A DNA stretch of 33,230 nt. Source: an uncultured Lachnotalea sp. GTDB taxonomy: Bacteria; Bacillota; Clostridia; Lachnospirales; Lachnospiraceae. Both the position numbers and the translations under genes were made by a program. The notes under the pieces are model-generated. The model ran no database searches. It was not told the DNA's origin and worked only from the letters and a program-made list of their open reading frames with translations. Positions 6,955-14,553 of this stretch are shown one piece after another; within the stretch, counting starts at the first letter, position 1; each line of letters begins with the position of its first letter. The DNA lies in assembly GCA_948470255.1 (NCBI GenBank), contig CAOKOS010000028.1, positions 1-33,230 on the forward strand. The letters run 5' to 3'.

Positions 6955-8760
6955 ATGGGACATAAGAATATAATCAGAAAGAGGGCGGACGTGCCTGTAG
7001 CATGTACGTGGGCGACGGAGGATATTTTTTCCTCTGATGAGGCATGGGAACAGGCATTTGCCAAGGTAAAAGAAAAAATCCCTGTTTATGGGGAATTTAA
7101 AGGACATTTGGGAGATTCGGCCCAAAAACTGTATGACTATTTGAAGTTTGACCAACAGATGGGAGAAGAGCTGGATCTGATCTACGGATATGCCCATTTA
7201 AAGGCTGATGTGGATACGGGAAACCCTGTTTACCAGAAGCTTGTGGGGAGGGCGGCCAGTTTATGGGCGGAAGCTTCGGCGGCTTCTTCTTTTATGGCTT
7301 CAGAAATCCTGGCTATTTTGCCTGAAAAACTTTCGGCCATGCGCCAGGCAGAAGAGGCGGACCGGAATTTTGACAGAGCGCTGGACTTGATTCTCAGGGA
7401 AAGGGAACATACCAGGAGCCCGGAGGTGGAAAAGATTCTGGCTGACGTGTCCGAGGTGGCGGGGGGCCCCTCTCAGATTTTCAAAATGTTCAACAATGCG
7501 GATACGAAATTTCCCATGATAAAAGATGAAAATGGGGAAGAGGTGGAACTGACCCACGGGCGGTATGTGAACTTTCTGGAAAGCAGGGACCGTCAGGTGA
7601 GAAAAGAGGCGTTTTTGGCCATGTATGAGACATTTAGGCGTCACAAAAATACGCTGGCAGCGGCGTTCCAGGCCAATGTAAAACAAGCCCTCTTTTATGC
7701 AAAGGCCAGAAATTATCCTTCTGCCAGGGCATATTACCTGGCAGATGCCAATGTGCCGGAAGAAGTGTATGACATGCTTATTGATACGGTACGGGCTTTC
7801 ATGCCGCTGATGTTTCGTTATGTGGCCCTTCGGAAAAAAATGCTGAAGGTGGAAGAGCTTCACATGTATGACCTTTATACTCCCATTGTGCCGGAAAGCA
7901 GCCTCCGCATTTCCTATGAAGAAGCAAAGGAGACTGTCCTGGCGGCGTTAAAGCCCATGGGGGAGGAATATCTGGCAGCTTTCAGGGAAGGGCTTGAAAA
8001 CCGCTGGATTGATTTTATGGAAAATGCGGGGAAGCGAAGCGGCGCTTACTGCAGCGGCCCTTATGGCGTCCATCCTTATATCCTCATGTCTTACCAGGAG
8101 AATTTGAGTAATGTGTTTACCCTGGCACATGAGATGGGCCATGCCATGCACTCTTATTTCTCCAATGGGAATCAGACATTTACCAATGCCCAGTATAAGA
8201 TTTTTGTGGCAGAAGTGGCATCCACCTGCAATGAGTGTCTGCTGAACCATTACCTTTTGGCAAATGCGGAAAGTAAAAATGAGCGGGCATTTATCCTGAA
8301 TCATTTTCTGGATGGTTTTAAGGGAACCGTGTTTAGGCAGACTATGTTTGCGGAGTTTGAGAAATTGGCCCATGAAAAAAGCCAGGCGGGCGAAGTATTG
8401 ACAGCGGATGTACTCTGTGATTTGTATGAAAAACTAAATCGGGATTATTTCGGGGACGGGATTGTCATTGATGAAGAAATTGCTATGGAATGGGCGCGGA
8501 TTCCCCATTTTTATACTCCCTTTTATGTGTATCAGTATGCGACAGGATTTTCGGCGGCCGTGGCTCTTTCAGAGCGGATTTTAAATGGCGGAGCAGAAGC
8601 CGTGGAAGCCTATATGGGCTTTTTGAAAGGCGGAAGCAGCAAAGATCCCATTGATCTTCTGAAGGATGCAGGTGTGGATATGCGGACCCGGGAGCCGGTG
8701 CAGGCGGCCATGGAAGCTTTTGGGCGGGCGCTTTCGGAACTGGAGGACTGGCTGGGGTAA
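6955..8760 (+). CDS. pepF: Oligoendopeptidase F, M3 family
   Basis: The 601-residue zinc metallopeptidase has the usual PepF length and matches the family along its sequence. The active site HEMGH lies at residues 392-396 and the third zinc ligand is probably Glu420 in VAEVASTCNE. The C terminus carries IPHFYTPFYVYQYATGFSAA, conserved in PepF and involved in substrate binding. It cleaves short peptides in the cytoplasm and has no signal peptide. GGAG lies before the ATG, inside the end of the permease gene. An EamA permease precedes it in the operon. Confidence 0.96.
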   Translation: MGHKNIIRKRADVPVACTWATEDIFSSDEAWEQAFAKVKEKIPVYGEFKGHLGDSAQKLYDYLKFDQQMGEELDLIYGYAHLKADVDTGNPVYQKLVGRAASLWAEASAASSFMASEILAILPEKLSAMRQAEEADRNFDRALDLILREREHTRSPEVEKILADVSEVAGGPSQIFKMFNNADTKFPMIKDENGEEVELTHGRYVNFLESRDRQVRKEAFLAMYETFRRHKNTLAAAFQANVKQALFYAKARNYPSARAYYLADANVPEEVYDMLIDTVRAFMPLMFRYVALRKKMLKVEELHMYDLYTPIVPESSLRISYEEAKETVLAALKPMGEEYLAAFREGLENRWIDFMENAGKRSGAYCSGPYGVHPYILMSYQENLSNVFTLAHEMGHAMHSYFSNGNQTFTNAQYKIFVAEVASTCNECLLNHYLLANAESKNERAFILNHFLDGFKGTVFRQTMFAEFEKLAHEKSQAGEVLTADVLCDLYEKLNRDYFGDGIVIDEEIAMEWARIPHFYTPFYVYQYATGFSAAVALSERILNGGAEAVEAYMGFLKGGSSKDPIDLLKDAGVDMRTREPVQAAMEAFGRALSELEDWLG

Positions 8761-8843
8761 AGAGTTGTGGCGGCCATGGATGTAAATATACATTCTGCCA
8801 AGAAAAATACGAAAAAGTTAATAAAATATTTCCTTATTTTCCG

Positions 8844-8872
8844 GTGTCAGAATCAAAAAAATGTGGTATGCT
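8844..8872 (+). promoter_or_regulatory. Weak extended -10 promoter of the nitroreductase
   Basis: TGG-TATGCT (8864-8872) gives an extended -10, and GTGTCA lies 17 bases upstream as a poor -35. The position, about 28 bases before the start codon, is plausible. Confidence 0.35.
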
Positions 8873-8899
8873 GAGTAAGAATGGAGGTGGGGCGGAAGA

Positions 8900-9664
8900 A
8901 TGAACCTGTATGAGGCAGTATATAACAGAAAATCTGTACGACATTATAAAATGGAACTTCTGCCTCAGGAGTTTTTTCGGAATCTTCGGAAGTTTGAGCT
9001 GGGACTTCAGCCATTTGCACCGGAACTAAAATATTCGGTGGAATTATTCAACGCCATGGATAACGAGGCAAAAGTCAAGGGGCTGTTTCGGGTGAAGGCG
9101 CCCTATTATCTGGTGTTTTTCTCTGAGATCGGTGAATATGCCATGACCAATGCAGGATATTTGATGGAGCAGATTGTGCTTTACATGGCCAGCCATGGAG
9201 TTGGGACCTGCTATCAAGGCATGGCAAAGGCGGTGGGGCTTCAGGGGCCGGCAGGTATGGAAGCTCTCATGGTGATTGCTTTTGGTTATGCGGACGAAAA
9301 GCTGTACCGGGAGTCCTTCCGGGCAAAGCGCCTGTCTTTGAAAGAGCTGTGTGTGTTTAAAGAGGATCCTACGGAAGAAACCAGATTGATGATGCAGGCG
9401 GCCCGTCTGGCGCCATCTGCTTTTAACGGGCAGCCCTGGAGATTTCTCATCTACCAGAACAGGATCCATGTCTTTGCCAGGAAAGAGCCGTTTTTTACGT
9501 GGGGCAGGGAAGGGCGCGTTGAATTTGATATGGGGATCATGCTTTTCCACATTAGTTTGGCTGCGGAGGAATGTTGGAGAGATATTGAGTTTGCCAGAAA
9601 AGAAAATATTGCATCGAAAGAGATAAAAAATAATCAGTATTTCCTGAGTATTATGCTGGTTTGA
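8900..9664 (+). CDS. Nitroreductase family protein (TM1586-like)
   Basis: The 254-residue protein begins MNLYEAVYNRKSVRHY, the usual first helix of FMN-dependent nitroreductases, where Arg/Ser/Arg contact flavin phosphate. A second half starts near residue 155 with LMMQAARLAPSAFNGQPWRF, the second flavin-contact motif. The two-lobed arrangement in one chain resembles the TM1586 subgroup. It probably reduces an unknown substrate with NAD(P)H; its partner is not visible. GGAGGTGG lies before the ATG. It is a single gene between pepF and the tRNA. Confidence 0.85.
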   Translation: MNLYEAVYNRKSVRHYKMELLPQEFFRNLRKFELGLQPFAPELKYSVELFNAMDNEAKVKGLFRVKAPYYLVFFSEIGEYAMTNAGYLMEQIVLYMASHGVGTCYQGMAKAVGLQGPAGMEALMVIAFGYADEKLYRESFRAKRLSLKELCVFKEDPTEETRLMMQAARLAPSAFNGQPWRFLIYQNRIHVFARKEPFFTWGREGRVEFDMGIMLFHISLAAEECWRDIEFARKENIASKEIKNNQYFLSIMLV

Positions 9665-9747
9665 CAGTTTTGACTGAAAGGGCATATGCTAAATTACAAG
9701 GGTGGATTTTGCCATAGATGTTTTTTAAAGAAAAAGTAAAAAAAGTG

Positions 9748-9776
9748 TTGACAAAAATCACCACCCATAGTATTAT
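9748..9776 (+). promoter_or_regulatory. Strong promoter of tRNA-Gly
   Basis: TTGACA (9748-9753), a 17-base spacer and TATTAT (9771-9776) lie about 40 bases upstream of the tRNA. The near-perfect hexamers fit a stable-RNA promoter. Confidence 0.8.
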
Positions 9777-9816
9777 ATTATTTGTTCGCAGAACAACAGC
9801 AGATACAACAGAATAA

Positions 9817-9888
9817 GCGCGAGTGGCTCAGTGGTGGAGTATCGCCTTGCCAAGGCGAGGGTCGCGGGTTCGAATCCCGTCTCGCGCT
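9817..9888 (+). tRNA. tRNA-Gly (anticodon GCC)
   Basis: The seven-base acceptor stem GCGCGAG pairs with CTCGCGC. The D arm is GGCTC...GAGT-like, the anticodon stem TCGCC/GGCGA encloses the loop TTGCCAA with anticodon GCC, and the T arm is GCGGG-TTCGAAT-CCCGT. The discriminator base is T and no CCA is encoded, so it must be added by the nucleotidyltransferase. It stands alone with its own promoter and terminator. Confidence 0.97.
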
Positions 9889-9893
9889 CTGAA

Positions 9894-9919
9894 AAGTCAG
9901 GTTATTACCTGGCTTTTTT
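9894..9919 (+). terminator. Intrinsic terminator of tRNA-Gly
   Basis: AAGTCAGGT and ACCTGGCTT form a nine-pair stem (one G-U) around the loop TATT, running into six T residues, immediately after the tRNA. Confidence 0.85.
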
Positions 9920-9974
9920 GCTGTATGGAATTTATGTGAGAAACCCTTGATTTATATATCATCGCCAAATTGTG

Positions 9975-10043
9975 GGAAAGTTCCGGGCGCTGCGCCGGAA
10001 CATGAGAAGTTTTTCATGTTCTGTGCGCAGCCCGGAACTTTCC
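9975..10043. repeat. Long intergenic hairpin (69 nt)
   Basis: The outer arms GGAAAGTTCCGGGC-gc-TGCGC (9975-9995) and GCGCAGCCCGGAACTTTCC (10025-10043) pair over 19 bases with a two-base bulge. Inside them GAACATGA and TCATGTTC form eight more pairs. No T tract follows on either strand. It lies between the tRNA terminator and the 3' end of the convergent unknown gene. It resembles a REP-type palindromic element or a transcript-end stabilising hairpin; copy number elsewhere cannot be seen from here. Confidence 0.7.
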
Positions 10044-10103
10044 AGACAGCCTCTTTTATAATGCCATGGACAGCGGATCACTTCCAGGCGCCCTTTATAT
10101 GCA

Positions 10104-10598
10104 TTATTTTTTTCCCAGAATATCCGCCATTTTCCGCAGCATGTCGATGCGGGACTGTTCTTCAGGGTTCATATGTTTTTTCAATACATTGAGCAGCAGG
10201 CTGGTTTCAGCATCGTTAAACTGTAATCCCATGGAGTTGGCATTTTGGTTGGCAGATATTAAAAATGGAAGAAGGGCATCCAGAGGCTTATTGCCTGATT
10301 CTGCCACCAATTCCGATAAAAAAGCCAGTTTTTTGAGATCCATATTTTTTAGGGAGGGATCATTTTGCCAGCCGGAAGTTCCTTTTTCTGGTTCAGGAGG
10401 AGGCGTATTCTGACCCTGGTTTCCCGTTTGTGCTGCAGCCTGGCTTTCTGAAGCCTGATCAGGCTGCGGGTTATACTTGGGTTTGCCTGCTTCCGGGGAC
10501 GATTCCTCAGGGGAAGCAGAAGAAGGAGTGTAACCGGAATTGTATCTTGGTCCCTGGCTGGGGTAAGGGTTTCGATAAGGATTGTGATAATTATTCAT
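10104..10598 (-). CDS. Protein of unknown function (Pro/Asn/Tyr-rich N terminus)
   Basis: I do not recognise a family. The 164-residue protein has a low-complexity, probably disordered first half (MNNYHNPYRNPYPSQGPRYN, then Pro/Gln/Ser/Glu-rich to about residue 80) and a helical second half with a conserved-looking segment NPEEQSRIDMLRKMADIL (144-161). That segment matches a motif occurring three times in the upstream gene. No signal peptide or membrane segment is present. I chose the ATG at 10598 because AAGGAGA lies 9 bases upstream; a longer frame exists but lacks a site. It overlaps the upstream gene by 8 bases, indicating coupled translation and a joint role. Confidence 0.7.
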   Translation of the reverse strand: MNNYHNPYRNPYPSQGPRYNSGYTPSSASPEESSPEAGKPKYNPQPDQASESQAAAQTGNQGQNTPPPEPEKGTSGWQNDPSLKNMDLKKLAFLSELVAESGNKPLDALLPFLISANQNANSMGLQFNDAETSLLLNVLKKHMNPEEQSRIDMLRKMADILGKK

Positions 10599-11310
10599 GA
10601 GTCGTTGTCTCCTTTCCAGAAATGGTGCCGGATGAGTGGAACATGGCGCTGTAGGAATCAAAAAGTATTTTGTTTTCCGGACTTAAGGAGTCGCGGATAT
10701 ATGTGCGGAAATCCGTGCTTTTATTGTTTTTTTGACTGCCGGAAGGGCTGCCCAGGCTCGCCGCAGTTAAATCGGAAGAAAGCTCATCATTTATCTGTGC
10801 TTTTTCACCAGACGCCTGTGTAGTCTGCATCTGTAAAGGCTCTGCCGCTGCGGGCCTCATTTGTATTGGTTCTGTTTGGGTTGTTTCCATTGGGGCGTAT
10901 ACTTTCTGCAGGATGTCTTCTGCCTGGAAAGAGGGGGGATCCGGGAAATTTGATTCCCTGGGTGAAGCCTGAGCCATTTGCTCATACATGCTGGAAAGCT
11001 GGATAATCTGGTTCAGGCGGTCGAATACTTGTTTCTGCTCCGGGCTGCCGTAATTCCTCAGTTCATTCCAGATGTCAAAAAACCCCTGCTTGGGAGTGTC
11101 TTCTGGCGTAGAGCAGATACTTAAAGAGTTCATTCCATCAGGAGAAGAAATGAGGCGAAAAGTATTTTTAAGTTCCTGCATTTTGACCAATATGGATAGA
11201 AGACGTTTTTGCTGAGGGGGGAAATAGGTGAGGGCGGCTTTCAGCATTTGAAGGTTGTAGCTGGAAGTCATTTTGTCCAATTCTGTTGCTTTCAAATCGT
11301 TTTGTTCCAA
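10591..11310 (-). CDS. Protein of unknown function with repeated P-E-Q-K helix motif
   Basis: I do not recognise a family. The 239-residue protein is helical and soluble-looking, with a Thr/Gln/Pro-rich linker at about 115-195. Three segments share one pattern, x-P-[QE]-[QN]-K-x-[LV]-[LF]-[SD]-x-[LY]-x-x-[MI]: PPQQKRLLSILVKM (31-44), SPEQKQVFDRLNQI (89-102) and SPENKILFDSYSAM (210-223). A fourth copy is in the gene downstream. The start is taken as TTG 11310, with GAGGTG five to six bases upstream; a TTG five codons earlier would place the ribosome site inside the gene. The two genes overlap by 8 bases. Confidence 0.65.
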   Translation of the reverse strand: MEQNDLKATELDKMTSSYNLQMLKAALTYFPPQQKRLLSILVKMQELKNTFRLISSPDGMNSLSICSTPEDTPKQGFFDIWNELRNYGSPEQKQVFDRLNQIIQLSSMYEQMAQASPRESNFPDPPSFQAEDILQKVYAPMETTQTEPIQMRPAAAEPLQMQTTQASGEKAQINDELSSDLTAASLGSPSGSQKNNKSTDFRTYIRDSLSPENKILFDSYSAMFHSSGTISGKETTTHE

Positions 11311-11431
11311 AAGGACACCTCGCAAGTCTTATCTATTTAAGGTATGCAGCGTCAAACCTGGATATGTATGTCCCCCGTCAACTGGCGGTCGCCTGTGGTA
11401 TCAGAAATAAAAAGTAAGGCATACGATATAT

Positions 11432-11449
11432 CAGCACAAAACAGTGCTG
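11432..11449 (+). promoter_or_regulatory. Small inverted repeat before the 45-aa gene
   Basis: CAGCAC and GTGCTG are separated by AAAACA, immediately before the GGGGG ribosome site of the small gene. It may be a 5' hairpin in the mRNA or an operator between the two divergent genes. Confidence 0.35.
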
Positions 11450-11461
11450 TAAGGGGGTTTT

Positions 11462-11599
11462 ATGAAAACCAGATTAATCATTGACGAAGATTCCGTTTAT
11501 GAAATAGATGAAGAATGTGATGAAATCAGAAAAGAACAGGAGAAAAAAAGACAGGAAAAAAGAAGGGAAGGAAATCGAAGGAGACGGAAACAGAATTAA
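11462..11599 (+). CDS. Small basic protein of unknown function (45 aa)
   Basis: An ATG preceded by GGGGG at 4 bases opens a 45-codon frame. The N-terminal part, MKTRLIIDEDSVYEIDEEC, is acidic and looks like a beta hairpin; the rest is an uninterrupted run of Lys, Arg, Glu and Gln ending RRRRKQN, likely a charged helix that could touch nucleic acid. Its sharp two-part composition and ribosome site make a real gene likely. I cannot name a family. It is divergent from the unknown gene pair and ends just before the metal-pump promoter. Confidence 0.6.
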   Translation: MKTRLIIDEDSVYEIDEECDEIRKEQEKKRQEKRREGNRRRRKQN

Positions 11600-11602
11600 G
11601 TC

Positions 11603-11632
11603 TTGACAATTTACTGCAGTGGTGATTAAATA
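11603..11632 (+). promoter_or_regulatory. Promoter of the metal-exporting ATPase
   Basis: TTGACA (11603-11608) is followed by an 18-base spacer and TAAATA (11627-11632), or by 17 bases and TTAAAT. The -10 touches the palindrome that starts at 11632, so a protein bound there would block transcription. Confidence 0.65.
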
Positions 11633-11659
11633 ATCATATGAACACTTATTCATATGATT
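11632..11659. promoter_or_regulatory. ArsR/SmtB-type metal-responsive operator
   Basis: AATCATATGAA and TTCATATGATT are perfect 11-base inverted repeats around CACTTA. The core ATATGAA-N6-TTCATAT resembles operators of the ArsR/SmtB family of zinc/cadmium-sensing repressors. It lies between the -10 and the ATPase ribosome site. No ArsR gene lies in the window, so the repressor would act in trans. The family assignment rests on sequence resemblance. Confidence 0.7.
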
Positions 11660-11701
11660 CCGGAAAAATATTTACGGGAAGAGGATTTTGGGAGGACGGT
11701 T

Positions 11702-14176
11702 ATGAAACATCCGCTGCAGTTTTTGGAGCATCATCACGGAGAAGAGTGTGGCTGCGGCCATGAACATCACCATGAAGAGGAATGTGGACGTGGCCACGAA
11801 CATCATCATGAAGGGGGATGTAGCTGCGGCCACGACCACGAACATCATCATGAAGGGGGATGTGGCTGCGGCCACGGCCACGAACATCATCATGAAGGGG
11901 GATGTGGCTGCGGCCACGAACATCACCATGAAGAGGGGTGTGGCTGCGGCCATGGACATCACCATGAAGACGGAGATATCTGCAGACAAAACCAGGAAGG
12001 ATCCGGAAATAAACATATTTATATTTTAGAAAATTTGGGGTGTGCCCATTGTGCTGCAAAAATGGAGGAAAAAATCGGAAAGCTGCCGGGAATTGCTTCG
12101 GCTACAATTACCTATACGACGAAGCAGTTGTGCATCTGGGCAGAGCATCCGGAGGGTTACTTGGAGCAGGTGAAAGAGATTTGCACTTCCATTGAGCCGG
12201 ATGTCAAGGTGCGGGAAAAAGACGGGCTCACAGGGGGAAAAGAACTGGCGCCGAGGCATAACGGGAACAAAAGGGGAGAAAACGCAGATAGCGGAAAGCG
12301 GAAGGAAAAAACAGGGCTTGCCTGTATTCTCGTTGGCACAGTCTTGTTTTTTGCCGGCGTAATTCTGGAATTTATGGAGAGCGGAATAGAAACGACTCTT
12401 CCAGTTTATATTGCAGCGTATGTACTTCTTGGAGCTGAGATTGTGTGGACAGCTTTCCGCAACCTGACAAAAGGCCATATATTTGATGAAAATTTTTTGA
12501 TGAGTGTTGCCACTTTGGGGGCTTTTGCCATTGCAGAATATCCGGAGGCAGTGGGCGTTATGCTTTTTTACAGAATCGGAGAATTCTTTGAGCATAAAGC
12601 AGTGGAAAAGAGCCGCAGGCAGATTATGGAAGCGGTGGACATGAGGCCGGAAATTGTCAATCTGGAGACGGAGACAGGAATACAAGTTATCGGCGCCGGA
12701 GAAGCGCAGGTGGGAGATATTCTTCTTGTACGTCCTGGGGACAGAATTCCTTTGGATGGGGTGGTCGTAGAAGGAAAAAGCAGGATTGACACTTCACCCA
12801 TTACCGGGGAACCGGTTCCTGTCCGTCGGGAAACAGGAGATGCTGTGATTTCCGGATGTGTGAATACTTCGGGACAGCTGAAAATTCGTGTGGAAAAAGC
12901 GCTAAAAGAGTCCATGGTCACGAAAATTTTGGACTCTGTGGAAAATGCAGCGGCCAGCAAACCGAAAATGGATCGTTTTATCACCAGGTTTGCCAAAATT
13001 TACACACCCTTGGTGGTAATGGCGGCAGTGGTGATCGCAGTGGTACCTTCAGTTGTGACAGGAGACTGGAATTATTGGATTTATACAGCTCTTTCCTTTT
13101 TGGTTATGAGCTGCCCCTGCGCCCTGGTACTTAGTGTGCCTCTGGCCTTTTTCTCAGGCATTGGGGCCGGATCCAGGGAAGGGATTCTTTTTAAAGGCGG
13201 AGCTTCCATCGAGGCCATGAGTGTAATAAAAGCCGTGGTTATGGATAAGACGGGAACCATCACAGAAGGGGATTTTGTGGTTCAGAAAGTGGTCCCGGAG
13301 AAAGAAGGAAACTTGACAGAAACAGCGCTTTTGGCTCTTTGTGCCGGCTGTGAACAATACTCCACCCATCCCATTGCAGCCAGTATTGTGGCAAAGGCGA
13401 AGGCGGAAGGCCTGGATGTCGCAGAGCCGGACAGGATGGAGGAGATTGCCGGGCATGGAATCCGGGCATATGTAAAGGGGAAAGAAATCCTTTGCGGTAA
13501 TCAGAAGCTGATGGACAAATTCGGTGTTTCTATGGAAAAAACAGAAAGCAAGAGTTTGGGGTCAGAGGTCTGTATTGCAGTCGACGGCATCTACAGCGGA
13601 CGGATTCTGGTTGCCGATACCATTAAAGCGGATGCAAAATCGGCTTGCCAGGAGCTTAAGAAGATGAATGTGGCGGCTGCCATGCTGACTGGTGACCGGC
13701 CGGAAAGCGCTGAAATCGTGGCCAGGGAAATCGGGCTTTCGGAGTTTAGGGCAAAGCTTCTGCCAGAGGATAAGCTTTCCGGGCTCATGGAACTCAGAAA
13801 AAAATATGGCTCTGTCATGTTTGTGGGCGACGGCATCAATGATGCTCCGGTGCTTGCCGGGGCTGATGTGGGAGCGGCCATGGGAAGCGGCGCCGATGCC
13901 GCCATTGAAGCGGCAGATGTGGTATTTATGACTTCCAGTATGGAGGCAGTTCCCCGGTCCTTAAGGATTGCAAGACATACCAGGCGGATTTCCTGGCAGA
14001 ACGTGGCTTTTGCCCTGGTTGTTAAAGCAGCGGTTATGGTTCTGGGACTCTGCGGTTTCGCTTCCATGTGGGCGGCCGTGTTTGCAGATAGCGGCGTGGC
14101 TATGCTCTGTGTACTGAATTCCATCCGAATTCTTTACCGCCGGCCATCAAGGGCGCATACATTCCGGCCTGCATGA
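11702..14176 (+). CDS. cadA: P1B-type heavy-metal exporting ATPase (CadA/ZntA-like) with His/Cys-rich N terminus
   Basis: The 824-residue ATPase should pump Zn2+, Cd2+ or Pb2+ out of the cytoplasm. Residues 9-92 are a His/Cys repeat tail. A heavy-metal-associated domain follows (about 102-165, metal motif GCAHCAAK). The membrane segments include the CPC metal site at 471-473, typical of the Zn/Cd/Pb group. The phosphorylated aspartate is Asp515 in DKTGT, TGEPVPV marks the actuator domain, and GDGIND is at 709-714. The start at 11702 has GGGAGG 6 bases upstream; an in-frame ATG at 11654 lies inside the operator and lacks a site. It is monocistronic, with a promoter, an ArsR-like operator and a terminator. 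Confidence 0.94.
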   Translation: MKHPLQFLEHHHGEECGCGHEHHHEEECGRGHEHHHEGGCSCGHDHEHHHEGGCGCGHGHEHHHEGGCGCGHEHHHEEGCGCGHGHHHEDGDICRQNQEGSGNKHIYILENLGCAHCAAKMEEKIGKLPGIASATITYTTKQLCIWAEHPEGYLEQVKEICTSIEPDVKVREKDGLTGGKELAPRHNGNKRGENADSGKRKEKTGLACILVGTVLFFAGVILEFMESGIETTLPVYIAAYVLLGAEIVWTAFRNLTKGHIFDENFLMSVATLGAFAIAEYPEAVGVMLFYRIGEFFEHKAVEKSRRQIMEAVDMRPEIVNLETETGIQVIGAGEAQVGDILLVRPGDRIPLDGVVVEGKSRIDTSPITGEPVPVRRETGDAVISGCVNTSGQLKIRVEKALKESMVTKILDSVENAAASKPKMDRFITRFAKIYTPLVVMAAVVIAVVPSVVTGDWNYWIYTALSFLVMSCPCALVLSVPLAFFSGIGAGSREGILFKGGASIEAMSVIKAVVMDKTGTITEGDFVVQKVVPEKEGNLTETALLALCAGCEQYSTHPIAASIVAKAKAEGLDVAEPDRMEEIAGHGIRAYVKGKEILCGNQKLMDKFGVSMEKTESKSLGSEVCIAVDGIYSGRILVADTIKADAKSACQELKKMNVAAAMLTGDRPESAEIVAREIGLSEFRAKLLPEDKLSGLMELRKKYGSVMFVGDGINDAPVLAGADVGAAMGSGADAAIEAADVVFMTSSMEAVPRSLRIARHTRRISWQNVAFALVVKAAVMVLGLCGFASMWAAVFADSGVAMLCVLNSIRILYRRPSRAHTFRPA
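11726..11977 (+). repeat. 36-42-nt tandem repeats encoding EHHHEGGCGCGH(GH)
   Basis: Six to seven copies of a 12-14 residue unit of the form EHHH-[EG]-[EG]-x-C-x-C-G-H, some with an extra GH or DH, fill the N terminus of the ATPase. At DNA level CATCATCATGAAGGGGGATG recurs almost unchanged. The copies are similar enough to expand and contract by recombination. The encoded segment is a dense metal ligand array. Confidence 0.9.
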
Positions 14177-14346
14177 CTTTGATCGTTTTATGGAATGATT
14201 TATCCGCGCTTGTCTGTACAGGCTCCTGTCGACGGTAACTTTTACACAAACAAAATTCCCCCCACCGCCGCCCTGGCAGTGAGGGGAAAATCAAAAGGGG
14301 AGGATAAGTATTTCTCTTTTCTTTGGTACTATCTTAAGTATGTCCC

Positions 14347-14380
14347 AAAAAAGGAGGCTTATACCTTCTTTTTTATTTTT
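14347..14380 (+). terminator. Intrinsic terminator downstream of the metal ATPase
   Basis: AAAAAAGGAGG (14347-14357) and CCTTCTTTTTT (14364-14374) pair over eleven positions with one G-U, loop CTTATA, followed by more T residues. The A-rich 5' arm means it could also work on the other strand. Confidence 0.75.
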
Positions 14381-14491
14381 TTCAATTTAATTGTGGGAAG
14401 TATAGATTTGTGAAGCTGCCGTCAAAATTCAAGGAAGCTTTGTTTCCTGTGCCGGTTAACAGGATAATGTGACAGGAGTATTCAGCAGCTA

Positions 14492-14520
14492 TTGTCGCTT
14501 TGGAAAAACTGTATTATAAT
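14492..14520 (+). promoter_or_regulatory. Promoter of the second MATE operon
   Basis: TTGTCG (14492-14497), a 17-base spacer and TATAAT (14515-14520) lie 33 bases before the ATG. This places the upstream TTG at 14500 inside the promoter, so it cannot be the start codon. Confidence 0.75.
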
Positions 14521-14553
14521 AAGTTCCAGTATGCGAAAGACAAAGGAGAGGTT

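Larger units (their letters stand above)
14177..14553. other. Gene-free stretch between the ATPase and the second MATE gene
   Basis: These 377 bases hold a weak C-rich/G-rich inverted repeat near 14257-14287, the ATPase terminator (14347-14380) and the MATE promoter (14492-14520). No ORF here has a ribosome site I would trust. Confidence 0.6.

Noticed and set aside
9817-9888. tRNA-Gly as an attachment site of an integrated element
   Set aside because: No integrase, excisionase or duplicated tRNA 3' end is nearby. An 11-base match (GAATCCCGTCT) near 20621 is too short and lies in a hairpin.
11654-11701. Upstream ATG start for the metal ATPase
   Set aside because: It lies inside the operator palindrome and has no ribosome site; the ATG at 11702 has GGGAGG 6 bases upstream.
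11726-11977. Possible CRISPR array
   Set aside because: Repeats are directly adjacent, in frame, coding for His/Cys units, with no unique spacers.
11672-12059. Overlapping open frames on the minus strand and in another plus frame across the His-rich repeats
   Set aside because: They arise because the repeat codons read open in several frames; the products are low-complexity and none has a ribosome site.
14500-14553. TTG start extending the second MATE protein by 18 residues
   Set aside because: The region contains the -10 hexamer, and a strong ribosome site precedes the ATG at 14554.
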